Shown: positions 1 to 11,469 of the stretch, piece by piece
Position numbering within the stretch: position 1 is the first letter of the stretch
Layout of the letters: each line of letters starts with the position of its first letter
Source of the DNA: Hemibagrus wyckioides
Taxonomy: Eukaryota > Chordata > Actinopteri > Siluriformes > Bagridae
Assembly: GCF_019097595.1 (NCBI RefSeq)
Contig: NC_080711.1
Coordinates: forward strand, 18,633,928-18,697,927
DNA: 64,000 bases
Reading direction: 5' to 3'
Notes under the pieces: model-generated
Told to the model about the DNA's origin: nothing
The model's database searches: none
Seen by the model: only the letters and a program-made list of their open reading frames with translations
Position numbers and translations under genes: made by a program

Positions 1-372
1 GTGTCACTGAGGAAGAGACAGGAGTCAGCGCTGGAGGTAGCAGAGCTGAAGATGTTGAGGTTCTCTTTGGGAGTAACAAGGTTGGACAGGATTAGGAACG
101 AGTACATCAGAGGGACAGCTCATGTTGGACGTTTGGGGGACAAAGTTAGGGAGGACAGATTAAGATGGTTTGGACATGTTCAGAGGAGGGAGAGTGAGTA
201 TATTGGTAGGAGAATGTTGGACATGGAGCTGCCAGGCAGGAGGCAAAGAGGAAGGACAAAGAGGAGGTATATGGATGTAATAAATGAGGATATGAAGCTA
301 GAGGGTGTAAGTGTTGAGGATGCAGAAGATAGGGATAGGTGGAGAGAGATGATTCGCTGTGGGCACCCCTGA
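1..372 (+). pseudogene. 3' end of a non-LTR retrotransposon ORF2 (partial at left edge)
   Basis: An open frame runs from the window edge to a stop at 370-372, giving about 123 residues. The protein has the pattern found at the C-terminus of many fish LINE endonuclease/reverse-transcriptase ORFs: RLDRIRNEYIRG, then DRLRWFGHVQRR, LPGRRQRGRTKRR, and a closing EDAEDRDRWREMI followed by RCGHP. The reverse transcriptase core must lie to the left of the window. The GTG at position 1 is not a real start. After the stop there is a short GAA-rich stretch and then ordinary AT-rich DNA, as expected at a LINE 3' end. The frame is intact over this tail, so the copy may be fairly young, but activity cannot be judged. 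The clade (RTE/Rex-like or other) is uncertain. Confidence 0.7.
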
Positions 373-946
373 AGAGAAAAGCCGAATGAAGAAGACGACT
401 CATCAAATCTGTTATATAAATCTTTTAAAATATTCTATTTATAAGAAATTCATATTTCAACGATTACGCTAAGCATGTGAGGTTTGCTGAGGTAAAAACC
501 ATCTCAGTTATCAATAGTGTTAGTAGTGTTGGAGATTTAGCATTACAAATAGGTTGTAGTGGCACTTAGCTATGTTTACCACAACTGAATATTAGAGAAA
601 CATTTAAGTTTAGTACACTGCTTTATATGGTAAAAAATCAAAATATCTGGATAGCTAGTCAAGAGCTCACATCAGCTAGCTAATGGCTTGCATATATCTG
701 TTTCCATAGCTGTGAACAGTTCTCTTTTAATAGTTTTTATTGATTGTGATTAAATGCTTTATTATGTTTTTCTATGTAATGGTGATCAGAATAATAGTTG
801 TGTGAACCATGTACTGAAGAACTGTGAGAAAAGTACATGAAGTTTATTACTTTCAAATGTATGGTGAATGGTTCATGACAGCAGGTCGCTAGAGTTCCTC
901 TTAATTTGCTCATGTGTAGTGGAGACAGTATGCAATCTGTACACAC

Positions 947-990
<44 letters not shown>

Positions 991-1063
991 CAGTCTCTCT
1001 CAGTCTCTAGTGAATTATGAAAGCCCTGTTTAACAAAGTACTGACACAGACTGTTTGTTTATG

Positions 1064-1094
<31 letters not shown>

Positions 1095-1387
1095 CATACA
1101 CACACACACACACACAAACACAGTTAACATGTCGTTGAAACGGAGTTGGAGCAGATCAGATTTCGCTGATAAACCATCAATACACTCATTCAGGCCTCAC
1201 ATACAAATACACACATGACAAGGGTTTCTGCTTCTACCTTGGTGCAGGCCTGACCATAATCTGATCAAACACTGTGTGTGTGTGTGTGTGTTAGTGAAGT
1301 GTACCTGAAGTGTTTTTAAAAGTTTGCTGCCTCATTAGCGTGTCTCGACAGTGAGTAGGAAAACATTTACACAACCACCCACTGAGT

Positions 1388-1419
<32 letters not shown>

Positions 1420-1650
1420 CACACAAACACAGGCTGTTGTTCCAATAATTAGGCTAAATTCAGCAGATTGACTTTTGGCCACATGTGTATTAGCATTAGC
1501 ATTAGAGTGAATTAGCACTGCACTGCTTCACAGTCGGTTGAACATCTGTCACAACATCAAATCATCTGTTCTTCTATAATTCAAATGAACTGATGAAGAG
1601 GTCTTTCTGAGAACAGAATCTGTGTGTTCTAGTACTGAAGATGACCAAGA
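373..1650. other. Intergenic stretch with CA/GT microsatellites
   Basis: No gene is seen. Interrupted CA runs lie at about 946-991, 1070-1122 and 1388-1428, with a GT run near 1273-1291. The apparent Cys/Val-rich reading frames here are translations of these dinucleotide runs. Confidence 0.7.

Positions 1651-1735
<85 letters not shown>
1651..1735. repeat. Palindromic (AAT)n(ATT)n microsatellite
   Basis: About 13 AAT units (1651-1690) switch directly into about 15 ATT units (1691-1735). The two arms are exact reverse complements with no spacer, so the tract is a perfect inverted repeat of roughly 40 bp per arm. It is followed to about 2050 by AT-rich low-complexity DNA with short CTA and AAAAT tracts. 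Confidence 0.9.
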
Positions 1736-1742
<7 letters not shown>

Positions 1743-2693
1743 AATTATTGATTATAATAATTATTATATAATAATTATTATATAATAATAATTATAATAA
1801 TTATTATAATGTAATTATTATTATTAATTACATATTAATTCAATTCTAGTATTACATATATATTATAATATTAGAGTAATAATTGACTTGTTTGAAAATA
1901 TTTTACAATATTTTATTTTTTTTACATTTTTAAATGTTAAATATTTTATTTTAAATAATATTAATTTAATGATACTACTACTACTACTACTACTAAAAAA
2001 TGAAATAATAATTTAATAATAAAATAAAATAAAATAAAATAATATTTACTCATATTGTCAATTATACATCATTGTAATTATTTATTATTATGTCAGAATT
2101 GTTCCACTGTATTTAACACTCCCTGAACTGCAACCAGCTGCTATTTCTAACTCCACTGTAATGTAAATTACCATTTCCACTTCAGCTGTAATATTTGTAT
2201 ATTAGGATGGTAATTGTGTCGTGTTGTCTGAGATGTGTGTTGACTCGATCATGTCATGACCAAACACCTAGAGGAATTCTTAATAAATGCAAATGGCTAA
2301 TAAAATCCTGATTCTGATCTAATGATGAATGCTTGTGTTTTGCTTAAGTTTCAAAATAGCTGAAACTTTCTCTGGTGCTGATCTGACTAAAATGTTTATG
2401 TGATAGTTGTGATAGTAGAGTGAAAATTACACACACAAATACACACTCACACACACACAAACACACACTCACACACACACACACACACACAATAAATATG
2501 AATCAGACATACCAACAAGCAAACACACAGACACACATATACACTGTGTGCGCACGTGTGTGTGTGTGTGTGTGGGAAAGAAGACAAGAATTTCAGTCTC
2601 ATTTTTCCCTGACATTAAGGTTGTCTAAGATTTCCTTAAAAAACTCACATAAACTTCAATACAAACAAAATAATCAGTTATAATTTCTCTAAA

Positions 2694-3110
2694 CACTGAA
2701 TTCTTGAATCTGATTGGTCAGAAGGTGTTAACGATATTTTTACCAGTAGCTCTTTTTATATATGTAGTCTAAAATATCCAGCTGTAAGGCAAATCACAGG
2801 TTTCTATTAATATTAATTGTTTCTATAGTAGCAGCTCATTCTCAGGGACGTGAATATATAAACAATAAATGGATTTATAAAAAAAAACATGCTATCATTA
2901 AACCAAATAAAACATATAATCACTGATGCAGTGAAGGTTTTCTCTAAGGAGACGTTTAACGTGTGGGGGAAGGAGTCTCCAGTGTCAGTGCTTCGTAGAT
3001 GTCAGAGAGTTTTCCACCATGAGAGAGTCTTCAGAATAGAAGACAGAACTGAAGAATATTTTAATAACACAAACTATGTGAATGTTGGCAAAATTGCTGT
3101 GGTTTAAGCA
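2694..3110. repeat. Dispersed non-autonomous repeat, copy 1
   Basis: The block opens with gaattcttgaatctgattgg and continues with a recognisable series: AGAAGGTGTTAAC, CCAGCTGTAAGGCAAATCAC, and a TTTCTATAGTAGCAGCTCATTC segment. The same series recurs at 6211-6360 with substitutions, which shows that it is a repeat family. A 72-codon open frame at 2889-3107 lies inside it and resembles no protein I recognise. It is probably a short DNA-transposon-derived element, but no clean terminal inverted repeats were found. Confidence 0.5.
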
Positions 3111-3779
3111 GTTTTATTGCTTACTAATACACAAGAGAATAATAACATCACTAGAATATCATTCTCTAAGCTTTAATGAATGAATTAAACTAACAAATTA
3201 AAAAAAAAGAGCATAATAAAGTTAATTTTTAGCTGTTATTCTTAATTTTCAAAACATGCTTTCAGTATTAATTAATTATTATTTTTCTATTCTTTTTTAT
3301 TTTGTTTTAATTTAGATAAATTCATTCTTCATTCTTCATTAATCAATCGTTGTTATCTTGTAACTTTTGTAATTTTTGTTTTTTTAAAAAGTGAATTCTC
3401 ACAATTTCATGATGTTAACTTTTTTTCATAGATTTCATAAATTTTTATTTTTAACTTAAAATTATTATTTTTATTTTCTCATTTTTATTTAATTATAATC
3501 ATTATTTAATTATATTCATTCATTTTAGTTTTTTTTTTTTTAATGTAAACGCTTAAAATGATTTTAATGATACAAATGAGAATTTCAGTTTAAACCAAAA
3601 ATCTGTACAGCTTACAAAATGTCAAATGATTTTTGATATCAGTTTAAAGTTATCTTTTAGAAGACTTTCTGATTACTTTATGGATCATTCATTCCTAATA
3701 TACGGCCAAACTTGCCAATCAAGGGCTTGCTCTAAAGTATCAGCTTCAGGTCACCTCTGTACAGCTGAACTCTAGCGTT

Positions 3780-4230
3780 ATCTATGCTTTATAGAGCACA
3801 ATATCTAATCAGCCAATCAACTGGCAGCAGCACAATATATAAAATCATGCAGATGAGCTGGTCAAGAGCTTCAGCTGACATTCACATCAATCATCAGCGT
3901 GAAAAAAGAGGTGTGATTTTGTGGCGCATGGCATGGATGGTGGTATCAGATGGGCTGATTGAGTATACAGTATTTCAGAAACATTGAGTGAGCGACAGTT
4001 CTGTCAATGGAAACATCTTGGAAGTATATAGTAACTCGAATAATCGCTCTTTACAAACGTGTTGAGCAGAAAAGCATCTCAGCATGACCAGAACTTCAAG
4101 GTAATCAAACTACAGCAGCAGCAGAAGACCACACTGGGTTTCAGACTCTAGGGAACATCCCTAGGGAAAAACCTTCACAAGGAATCATATTTTCTGGCAC
4201 TAATAAACATTCCTCAATACCCAAGCCCAG
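3780..4230. repeat. Degenerate Tc1-like/DNA-transposon relic
   Basis: The block starts with a segment (cacaatatctaatcagccaa and following) that is the reverse complement of a common teleost repeat end also seen near 32100-32165. It continues with a degraded transposase-like stretch that includes GCAGAAAAGCATCTCAGCA and CAGCAGCAGAAGACCACAC. A homologous internal segment lies at 35515-35830. Every reading frame is interrupted. Confidence 0.5.
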
Positions 4231-5663
4231 TGAAAACGATACATTAAAAAGCACATGAAATACTGTAGAAAATACTGTACAAAATACTATAGTAGTTTAA
4301 TAATATTTTGAATGGATTAAATAAGAAATTTAAAAAATTGCTGTTATAGGAAATTAAGCAACAACGTAGTGAGGTGATACAGCCCAATTTTGACTATTAT
4401 ACTGTATGTCATTAACACTACAACCCAAAGAGTTTTATTCCTCAAATTCCCACAGCAATTCGCAATCGATTATATTGTTGGTGATTATTTAAAGAACAAC
4501 AATGTCATATATATTTTGTTCAGTCTATAGTTACATTTATATATGTACCTCATGTTATAGCCAGGGGTAGAAAATACCGAGTAATTGTACTTCATTTCTA
4601 TATATATGTTATATTCGGGAGGTGCTTATGCCTTGGGAGTATTATTAAAGTTGATTATTTGTACTCTTATAATATTATATTTTCAAGAGACCTTATACTC
4701 CTTACATTTGTATTTAATCCTTTAATCATAATTTGACTGAATAGTATGTTAAATTCAGAAAGATTAGAGACTTCCTCCATCTCTAATGTCACCTAAAAGT
4801 CTAAATCCCATAATAAAAATGACTTTTCATATAAAAACAAGTCCATCCGTTTACTTCTTAATAGTTTTTTTTGGCTAGATTCCACACTTCCACACCTAAT
4901 TCACCTAAATGTTATAAGCTGTGGTGTAAAAAACAAACCAACCATACACTAAGGTCCTTCGCCAAACTTTTTACACCAGTTTAAAAAGATTCCACAGCCA
5001 TTAAACATTATGGGGGGAAAAAAAATAGTGAGCAAGGCAGTTGTCCTTCCTAATCCACTGCTTATGCTGTGTATCGTGCCAAGCTATTTTCCCATGCTTG
5101 TTATATTCCACCATTTGGCATCGAAACATCAGCATCCATTTACCCCTGAGTGGAAGCACAGCAACATATCAGACATGAGAAACACAATTGGAGAAGAACG
5201 GAACGCACCGTAATCCTTTATAACATCATCAGCTTCAAGTTCCCCGACATTCCATCAGTGGAGTTAAATGAGAAACACGACATGATTTTGACACGTTGTC
5301 TATACTTCCATTTAAATATAATTTCTCGGTTCTTTTTCCAATCTTGGTTAGAGCAGCCGTTCCCTCGCGAGACTTTTCTCTCTTTTGAAGTTAATAGGAT
5401 AAAATAAAAGCAGCTTGTCAGATTACCAAGCAATCGTAAAGTGCAAAATCCTCAGTCCTGTGGTGGAAAAATTACAAAAAGTATGTTAATTGTCCGACAC
5501 AAAATGGTGGACGTTATGGAATCTGCTTATAGCTTCCCATCACCACCATTAAACAGTATATGCTGTAACACTGCTGCACTGCTACAGCAACATTAAGTAT
5601 GGAACTATTTAAATATCACTACAGATATATCATCATAGACAGACTTAAACGGCAGCAACTCGC

Positions 5664-5697
<34 letters not shown>

Positions 5698-6200
5698 TAT
5701 GGTCATTACTGATGGCGCTAATAGGAGTGTTTATGGCAGATTAAACTGCCATGTCCGTGATGAAAGCTCTGTCCAAACATACAGGACTCTTCACTGCTGG
5801 TTCCCATTTACATGTTCCCCTACCTTCCCCTACACACACACACACACACATACAGATGTAAATCATATGAAGGGGTAGTGGTGTGTTTGGCGCCAGCTGG
5901 GACTGCGCTGAGTAACCAGATCCGCTTTATCACAGTGCCGCATGTCACTGCTGACAGAGAAACAAAGAGATGGAGAGACCAGGAGAAAGAGAGAAAGAGA
6001 GAGAACAAGAAAGAAAGAAAGAGTGTTTAAAACAGTGCTTTATCCCCTATCCGCTGCAAATGGGAAAGTGCATCTGTAACCACTACGCTGCATGGGTTGT
6101 ACTAACCGATTGCTCTGGACCCACAGTCGTACACACAGAGTCCCAGGAAGCTTTTCTAGAGCCGATACAAGTAATATCCTAATAAATCATTTTTATTCCA
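4231..6200. other. Intergenic AT-rich DNA
   Basis: No gene or clear repeat is recognised apart from a GT run at 5667-5693, a CA run at 5831-5850 and a GA-rich purine stretch at 5957-6024. Short open frames here lack coding character. Confidence 0.6.
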
Positions 6201-6207
6201 CAGTGCA

Positions 6208-6420
6208 GTAGAATTCTCGAATCTGATTGGTCGGAAGGTGTTGATTAATAATTTTTATTACAGCAGCTCTGACAGTAGTTCCAGCTGTAAGGCAAATCAC
6301 ACTCTTCATATTCTGATTCTAATAATGTAATACACTATATTTCTATAGTAACAACTAATGCAGACATCGCATGGTGAAACACTCCACATATAGAGACATA
6401 TCATTCACATATTTTATAAG
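6208..6420. repeat. Dispersed non-autonomous repeat, copy 2
   Basis: This is a second, diverged copy of the repeat at 2694-3110: GAATTCTCGAATCTGATTGG, GGAAGGTGTTGATTAA, CAGCTGTAAGGCAAATCAC and CTATAGTAACAACT occur in the same order. It ends just before the minisatellite. Confidence 0.5.
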
Positions 6421-6429
6421 AGGATTATT

Positions 6430-7640
6430 GTTGATATGGTGAATATTTTAGAATAGCTGAGACTCTAATTTTTTTTTTGGAACATTCTAGAAGAGCTGAG
6501 ACTCTTTGTTCGACTTATTGGTGCATCCTGGATACAAGACTTATTATAGCACACTGGAGCAGCTGAAACTTCCACTTATTGCAACATTCCAGGACAGCTG
6601 AGACTCAGACTTTTTAGAATATTATAGAACTGAGGCTCACGTTTATTGCAACATTCCAGAACAGCTGAAACCCATACTTATTAAAATATTCTAGAACTGA
6701 GACTCGCATTTATTGCAACATTCTAGAACATCAGAAACTGAGAGTCACGTTTATTGCCACATTCCAGAACAGCAGAGACTCAGACTTATTAGAATATTCT
6801 AGTACTGAGACTCACATTAATTGCAACATTCTCACACTTGGTGAAATATTTTAGAACTGAGACTCATGTTTACTGCAATAATCTAGAACAGATAAGATTC
6901 AAAAAAATGTTTTTTAGAATATTCTAGAACTGAGGCTCACATTTATTGCAACATTCTAGAACATCTGTGGCTCATACGTGATTGAATATTCTAATACTGA
7001 GTCTCATGTTTATTGCAACATTCTAGAACTTCAGAGACTCACACTTATTAGAATATTCTAATACTGAGTCTCATGTTTATTGCAACATTCTAGAACTTCA
7101 GAGACTCACACTTATTAGAATATTCTAATACTGAGTCTCATGTTTATTGCAACATTCTAGAACATCAGAGGCTCACACTTTATGGAATATTCTGGAACTG
7201 AGACTCACATTTATTGCAACATTACGGAACAGCAGAGACTCAGAACATTCTAGAACTGGAATTGACGTTTATTGCAACATTCTAGAACATCAGAGACTCA
7301 GACTTATTAGAATATTCTAGAATTGAGAATCAGGTTTATTGCAACATTCTATAACAGCTGAGACTCAGACTTATTAGGATATTCTAGAACCAAGACTCAC
7401 TTTTATTGCAACATTCTAGGACATCTGAGAATCACACTGATTAGAATATTCTAGAACTGGGACTAACATGTATTGCATCGTTCTAGAACAATTGAGACAA
7501 ACTCATATGAACATTCTGGAAGAGTTTAGACTCAAACACATTGGAATATTCTAGAACTGGGACTTTCACAGTAATCTGAACATTCTCAGAACAGCTGAGA
7601 CTCACTTCTTCTAAAACATTCTAAGACAGCGACTTGCTTA
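6430..7640. repeat. Dimeric minisatellite rich in heat-shock-element motifs
   Basis: About 1.2 kb of diverged tandem repeat. The higher-order unit is roughly 64 bp and has two related halves. One half carries GAATATTCTAGAACTGAGAC, the other GCAACATTCTAGAACATCAG, each followed by GACTCA and a TTTATTG or CTTATTA linker. The first half contains the perfect three-box heat shock element GAAnnTTCnnGAA. Exact copies are at 6917-6929, 7185-7197, 7243-7255, 7310-7322, 7444-7456, 7509-7521 and 7544-7556. Most other halves keep the two-box core TTCnnGAA. The units at about 7010-7160 are almost identical to each other, which suggests recent local duplication. Confidence 0.85.
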
Positions 7641-8927
7641 TTGAAACATTCAGACACATTCACTACTAAACGTTTCTCTCAAAACGTCACCCTACACTGG
7701 ATAACCAACAGCACACACCCACTATACACACATAAACACAATTATCTCACTATCATCAGACCACTGTGGATGTGTCCCAAAGCACACACTAATTACAGCA
7801 TAAGGTACACAAATATTATCACAGATGCCCAACTGTCATCAGTCCATGGTCTTATTGTGTGTGTGTATGTGTGTGTGTGATTTATTTTGTCCCGGTTATC
7901 CACAGTCATTTCAGCTGTACAATATTTGAAGAAACACTGTCAAAATCACCACACACACACACTAACACACCCACACACACACACACACTTCTCTCCAGCT
8001 TATCTCAGCTCTTCATATGGCCTTATACGAGTCCACCAATCAAGAAAAACTGTAAATCTGTCCCTGTATCTCCCACACTCCCACACAGTCGTGTGTGGTT
8101 TCTATCATAAAGCTAAAGTAATCTTATTGCAGGCTCATAAAAATCACACAAACACACACACACACACACATCATATATACAATAGTCAAAATATTATAGT
8201 CATGGATCCCTCGTTCCTTTTCCTATGATCCCTAGGTAGGCAGCAGGTTTAAAAGATAAGGTCAGCCATTTTATAAAGCTCCTTACAGTGGCTAAATGTA
8301 AACCTCCTACTTCACTAATCTAGCATGTAAGCTGTACCTAAATTCAGTCGGTTCTCCTTTAACAGCATGTCATGGATTCATTCTTATACTACCGTGATTT
8401 GGCAACAATTTGAATTGGAATTTTTGTAAGGAATACCAAAGCCTTAAAGGTTTTGTCTTCTCTTTCATAAAAGTTTGCTAAATATCTAAAGATAACTATA
8501 CTGAGCTATAACTATAACTGATATATAATATACAGTATACTACTAATACTTTAACTATACTTTGTACATCACCACAGTATTCAGTATTCACCTTTCCCAT
8601 CAATTACATATCCAGCCACTAGTCACCATCAATGCAAGAAAACAAAACAAAAGCACATGGAAATGAACAGTTGTTAAGAATCTCCCGCTCATCACACCAT
8701 TTTTATATGCTGCCAAAAATGATCCCATGTTGTTGTTTTTTTCATTTCTCCCTCACTCTGCAGTCTCCCCAACATGCACTCATGTAACGCAATTTCAATC
8801 ATCCCATCAATCCAATCTTTCAAATCAGGGCTTTTTGGGCATTTGCAGTTGTGTAAGATCATCCTGGCGGCTGTGATACAACCAATCTTAATAAGGGTAA
8901 ATGCATTTTTTCTATATTAGGTACAAC
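7641..8927. other. Intergenic DNA with CA/GT tracts
   Basis: CA or GT tracts lie at about 7856-7880, 7951-7987 and 8152-8170. No coding exon or RNA gene is recognised. The His/Thr-rich open frames are dinucleotide translations. Confidence 0.6.
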
Positions 8928-8941
8928 TGATTTATCTCCTA

Positions 8942-9247
8942 TTGCCTCACAGCCAGAAGGTCCTGGGTTCGAATCCCGGGTTCAGAGGCCCACACAGAGG
9001 CCTTTCTGTTTGGAGTTTGCATGTTCTCCCTGTGCCTGCATGGCTTTACTCCAGGTACTCCGGTTTCCTCCCGCAGTCCAAAACATGTACATTAGGTTGA
9101 TTGGTAATTCTAAATTGCCTGTAGGAGTGAGAGTGAGTGTGTGTGGTTGTCTGTCTATATGTCCAGGGTATACCCCTGCCTTTCGCCCCAATGTGCACTG
9201 GGATAGGCTCCAGCAGATCCCTGTGATCCTAATTATGGATGGGTGGA
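8942..9247 (+). mobile_element. SINE-like element with intact 14-bp target-site duplication
   Basis: The body starts with a segment holding a perfect Pol III B box (GGTTCGAATCC at 8967-8977). It continues through the teleost repeat core (GGAGTTTGCATGTTCTCCCT, CGGTTTCCTCCCGCAGTCC, TGGGATAGGCTCCAGCAGA) and ends in a GGATGGGTGGATGA-type tail. The same 14-bp word, tgatttatctccta, lies immediately before it (8928-8941) and just at its end (9248-9261). That is the mark of target-primed reverse transcription. Degraded relatives of the core are seen at 27070-27300 (reverse) and 53830-54075. Confidence 0.8.
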
Positions 9248-9654
9248 TGATTTATCTCCTAGAAGGCATAATTGTGGTTCCACTGGTAAATTAAAAGTCC
9301 AACCACTCTTCACTTTAACTATAACAATACTTTTTCGAAACCTATATTAGTTGTGCATCGCCGTAGACATCCTTTTGAATGAGTTGTTACTACGGAAAGG
9401 ATAACATCTTCAAACATAACATATAAACCTGCAATTTGTTTGGTGTGGAAAATCATAGCCATATGGTTATATAAAATGATTTAATACATTTTTAATACAG
9501 TTCATAGACTGATTTTTAAATGTGTTACTGGGTTATCTGGATAAACTGATACCTGCCTGGGAACAGGTTTATTCAACTAATTTTATGGTGGTCTAGTCAT
9601 TCTTCAGTCTCTCCATTACTTTAAGAGAAACTAAACTCATTATGCATTCCCTAC

Positions 9655-9860
9655 ACTCTACCTTTTAAGGTACAAGTGGCCATAGCTGGGGTGGTATCCT
9701 GAAGGGTACAATTTTGTACCTCTAGTCATACCTTTATAACTCGTTTTGGGAACATAATTATACCCTAAGGACCTGTTGTGTACCTTTAAAGGTAGCATTA
9801 TATTTTTTGTTCTTCTTGGAACAAAATTGTACCTCCACGGTACCCTTTTTACTGACAGTG
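9655..9860. repeat. Inverted-repeat (foldback) element relic with GTACC motifs
   Basis: Repeated words GGTACAA, TTTGTACCT, TTAAAGGTA and GGTACCC appear on both strands. The left part (CCTTTTAAGGTACAAGTG) and right part (TTGTACCTCCACGGTACCC) are partly complementary. The layout matches short palindromic non-autonomous DNA transposons common in fish. No coding capacity. Confidence 0.45.
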
Positions 9861-10029
9861 TATTCCTTTTACTTGAAACTAATTATACACTTTCTCTCAC
9901 AGATATTGTTCTGTTATCGCTACTAAAAGATTAAAAGTAATGGAGAACAGATTTACTAGGAAGAATATGTTTAAAGTGTTTGTTTTTGAATGTGATTCAT
10001 TTTGTACAGTATAGTAATTAGTCCAGTAA

Positions 10030-10460
10030 TTGATCATTTTTTTATGGTCTTGTCACTTTAGGAATTTCAGGAGGTAGTCCGCAGGTCGTGACCTGAGAGC
10101 ACATGATTTTGCCATCTGAGAGATCACTTATTTACTCATTTTCGTTGTATGCATCATAAGCTTTTTGTTAGCATCGTGGGTATGTGTCTAATGTCATTAT
10201 CCTCATCTAAGAGGCTGAAACTTTTTGATTGGCAGTGTTACATTCTGCAAAGTTTAATAAGAGAGACCGCTAAGTTGCAACAGAATGACATTGATTAGTA
10301 AATCTAGCGTATCATTTTGATCACTGCTTTGTTAGACAGAAAGAATTGTGCCCTAACTGTAATTCAACACAATGATAACATTAACACTATGCTATGTCAA
10401 CAAGTACACTGAAATTAAACTCAGAGCTAGCATAGTGCAAGTGTTAATCCAAAAGCTGCA
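10030..10460. promoter_or_regulatory. Candidate conserved non-coding block
   Basis: A complex, non-repetitive stretch between repeats. It contains an imperfect nuclear-receptor palindrome (AGGTCGTGACCT, 10083-10094) and homeobox-type words (ATTGATTAG, TAATTC). Its status as regulatory DNA is inferred only from its texture and its position upstream of msx1. Confidence 0.25.
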
Positions 10461-10831
10461 CACTAAATGAACCACTAACCAGGTAGCAAACCCAGTATTT
10501 TGCTTCCATGCTGCAGCAATGAAAACGACTCTTCCTTCCACTGAAATACCATCATTACTGTTTCATCAATCAGTATAATACACAAAAGAACAAGTCACCT
10601 CTTTATTCTACATACAAAGCTGTCTGTCTCACTCTGTCTCTCTTTCTGTCTCTCTCTCACTTCCTTTTGTCACCTGTCTTTTTAGTTGATTATTCACATT
10701 TACCTTTCATCCTGCTCTTATTCCTTTTTTCATGGTCTCTCTGTTCTTCCCTATGTGTGTGTGTGTCTTTCTTTTTGTTCCACCTCTTTCTCCCTAACAC
10801 TGGTAATGATGCAGAAACCTGAAGAGAATGA

Positions 10832-10863
<32 letters not shown>

Positions 10864-11029
10864 TATGTGTGTGTATGACTTCCTAGCACAGTAGATATCA
10901 CTGGTACCTGATGCCATGATCAAGCACAGCCACAGGCCTTACACCATACACCAAGGTTCTATAATAAAGAGCAAAGTAATCAGTATGCATTAAAGATTCA
11001 TTCTTCTATTCATTTATTTTCCTTCCTCT

Positions 11030-11460
11030 CTTCCTTGTGGGAGTCACACTGACAACAAACTCGGAAGGTCAGTCCAGTCAATCACCAATCATAGGTTCAA
11101 GCTGCTACTGGGAATCCCCAGACGTTCTCAAGCCAACTGTGAGACAAAGTCTGTCCAGCAGGTCTTGGGTCTGCCACAGGATCTTCATCCAATGGGACTA
11201 CAGTTCTACATCTCCAATATAAACTGACCAGTGGACATCCTTCTAAGGTACCCAATCCCTCTGAACTGGTTCCTCTCAATTCAGAGAAGCTAATGTGAAT
11301 TATAAAGCTCTTCACCCTATGACAGAGAATAACATTCAGTAACTGAATGTTTTCTTTTTCCATCATTCATGAATAAGATCCCAAGAAACTCCTTTGCCAG
11401 GGGCAAGATCTCTCCTCTCACTGAAGAGTGCATCCTACCATTTTCTGGTAGAAAACCAAA
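11030..11460 (-). pseudogene. Degenerate LINE relic (reverse strand)
   Basis: The reverse strand encodes fragments (VPLDEDPVADPRPAGQTLSH, SWLENVWGFP) that resemble the PRGRPRxxWRD...LAWERLGxP motif near the 3' end of fish LINE ORFs, with stops and frame breaks. The forward strand around 11250-11430 carries matching nucleotide landmarks (ACTGGTTCCTCTCAATTCAG, AAGATCCCAAGAAACTCC). It is an old, inactive copy with uncertain limits. Confidence 0.45.
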
Positions 11461-11469
11461 ACCCAAAAC

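Noticed and set aside
6430..7640. CRISPR-like array
   Set aside because: The tandem units are diverged in every part and have no unique spacers; the context is a vertebrate genome. It is a minisatellite.
8942..9015. tRNA gene suggested by a perfect B box
   Set aside because: No full cloverleaf can be drawn, and the sequence continues as a SINE body flanked by target-site duplications.
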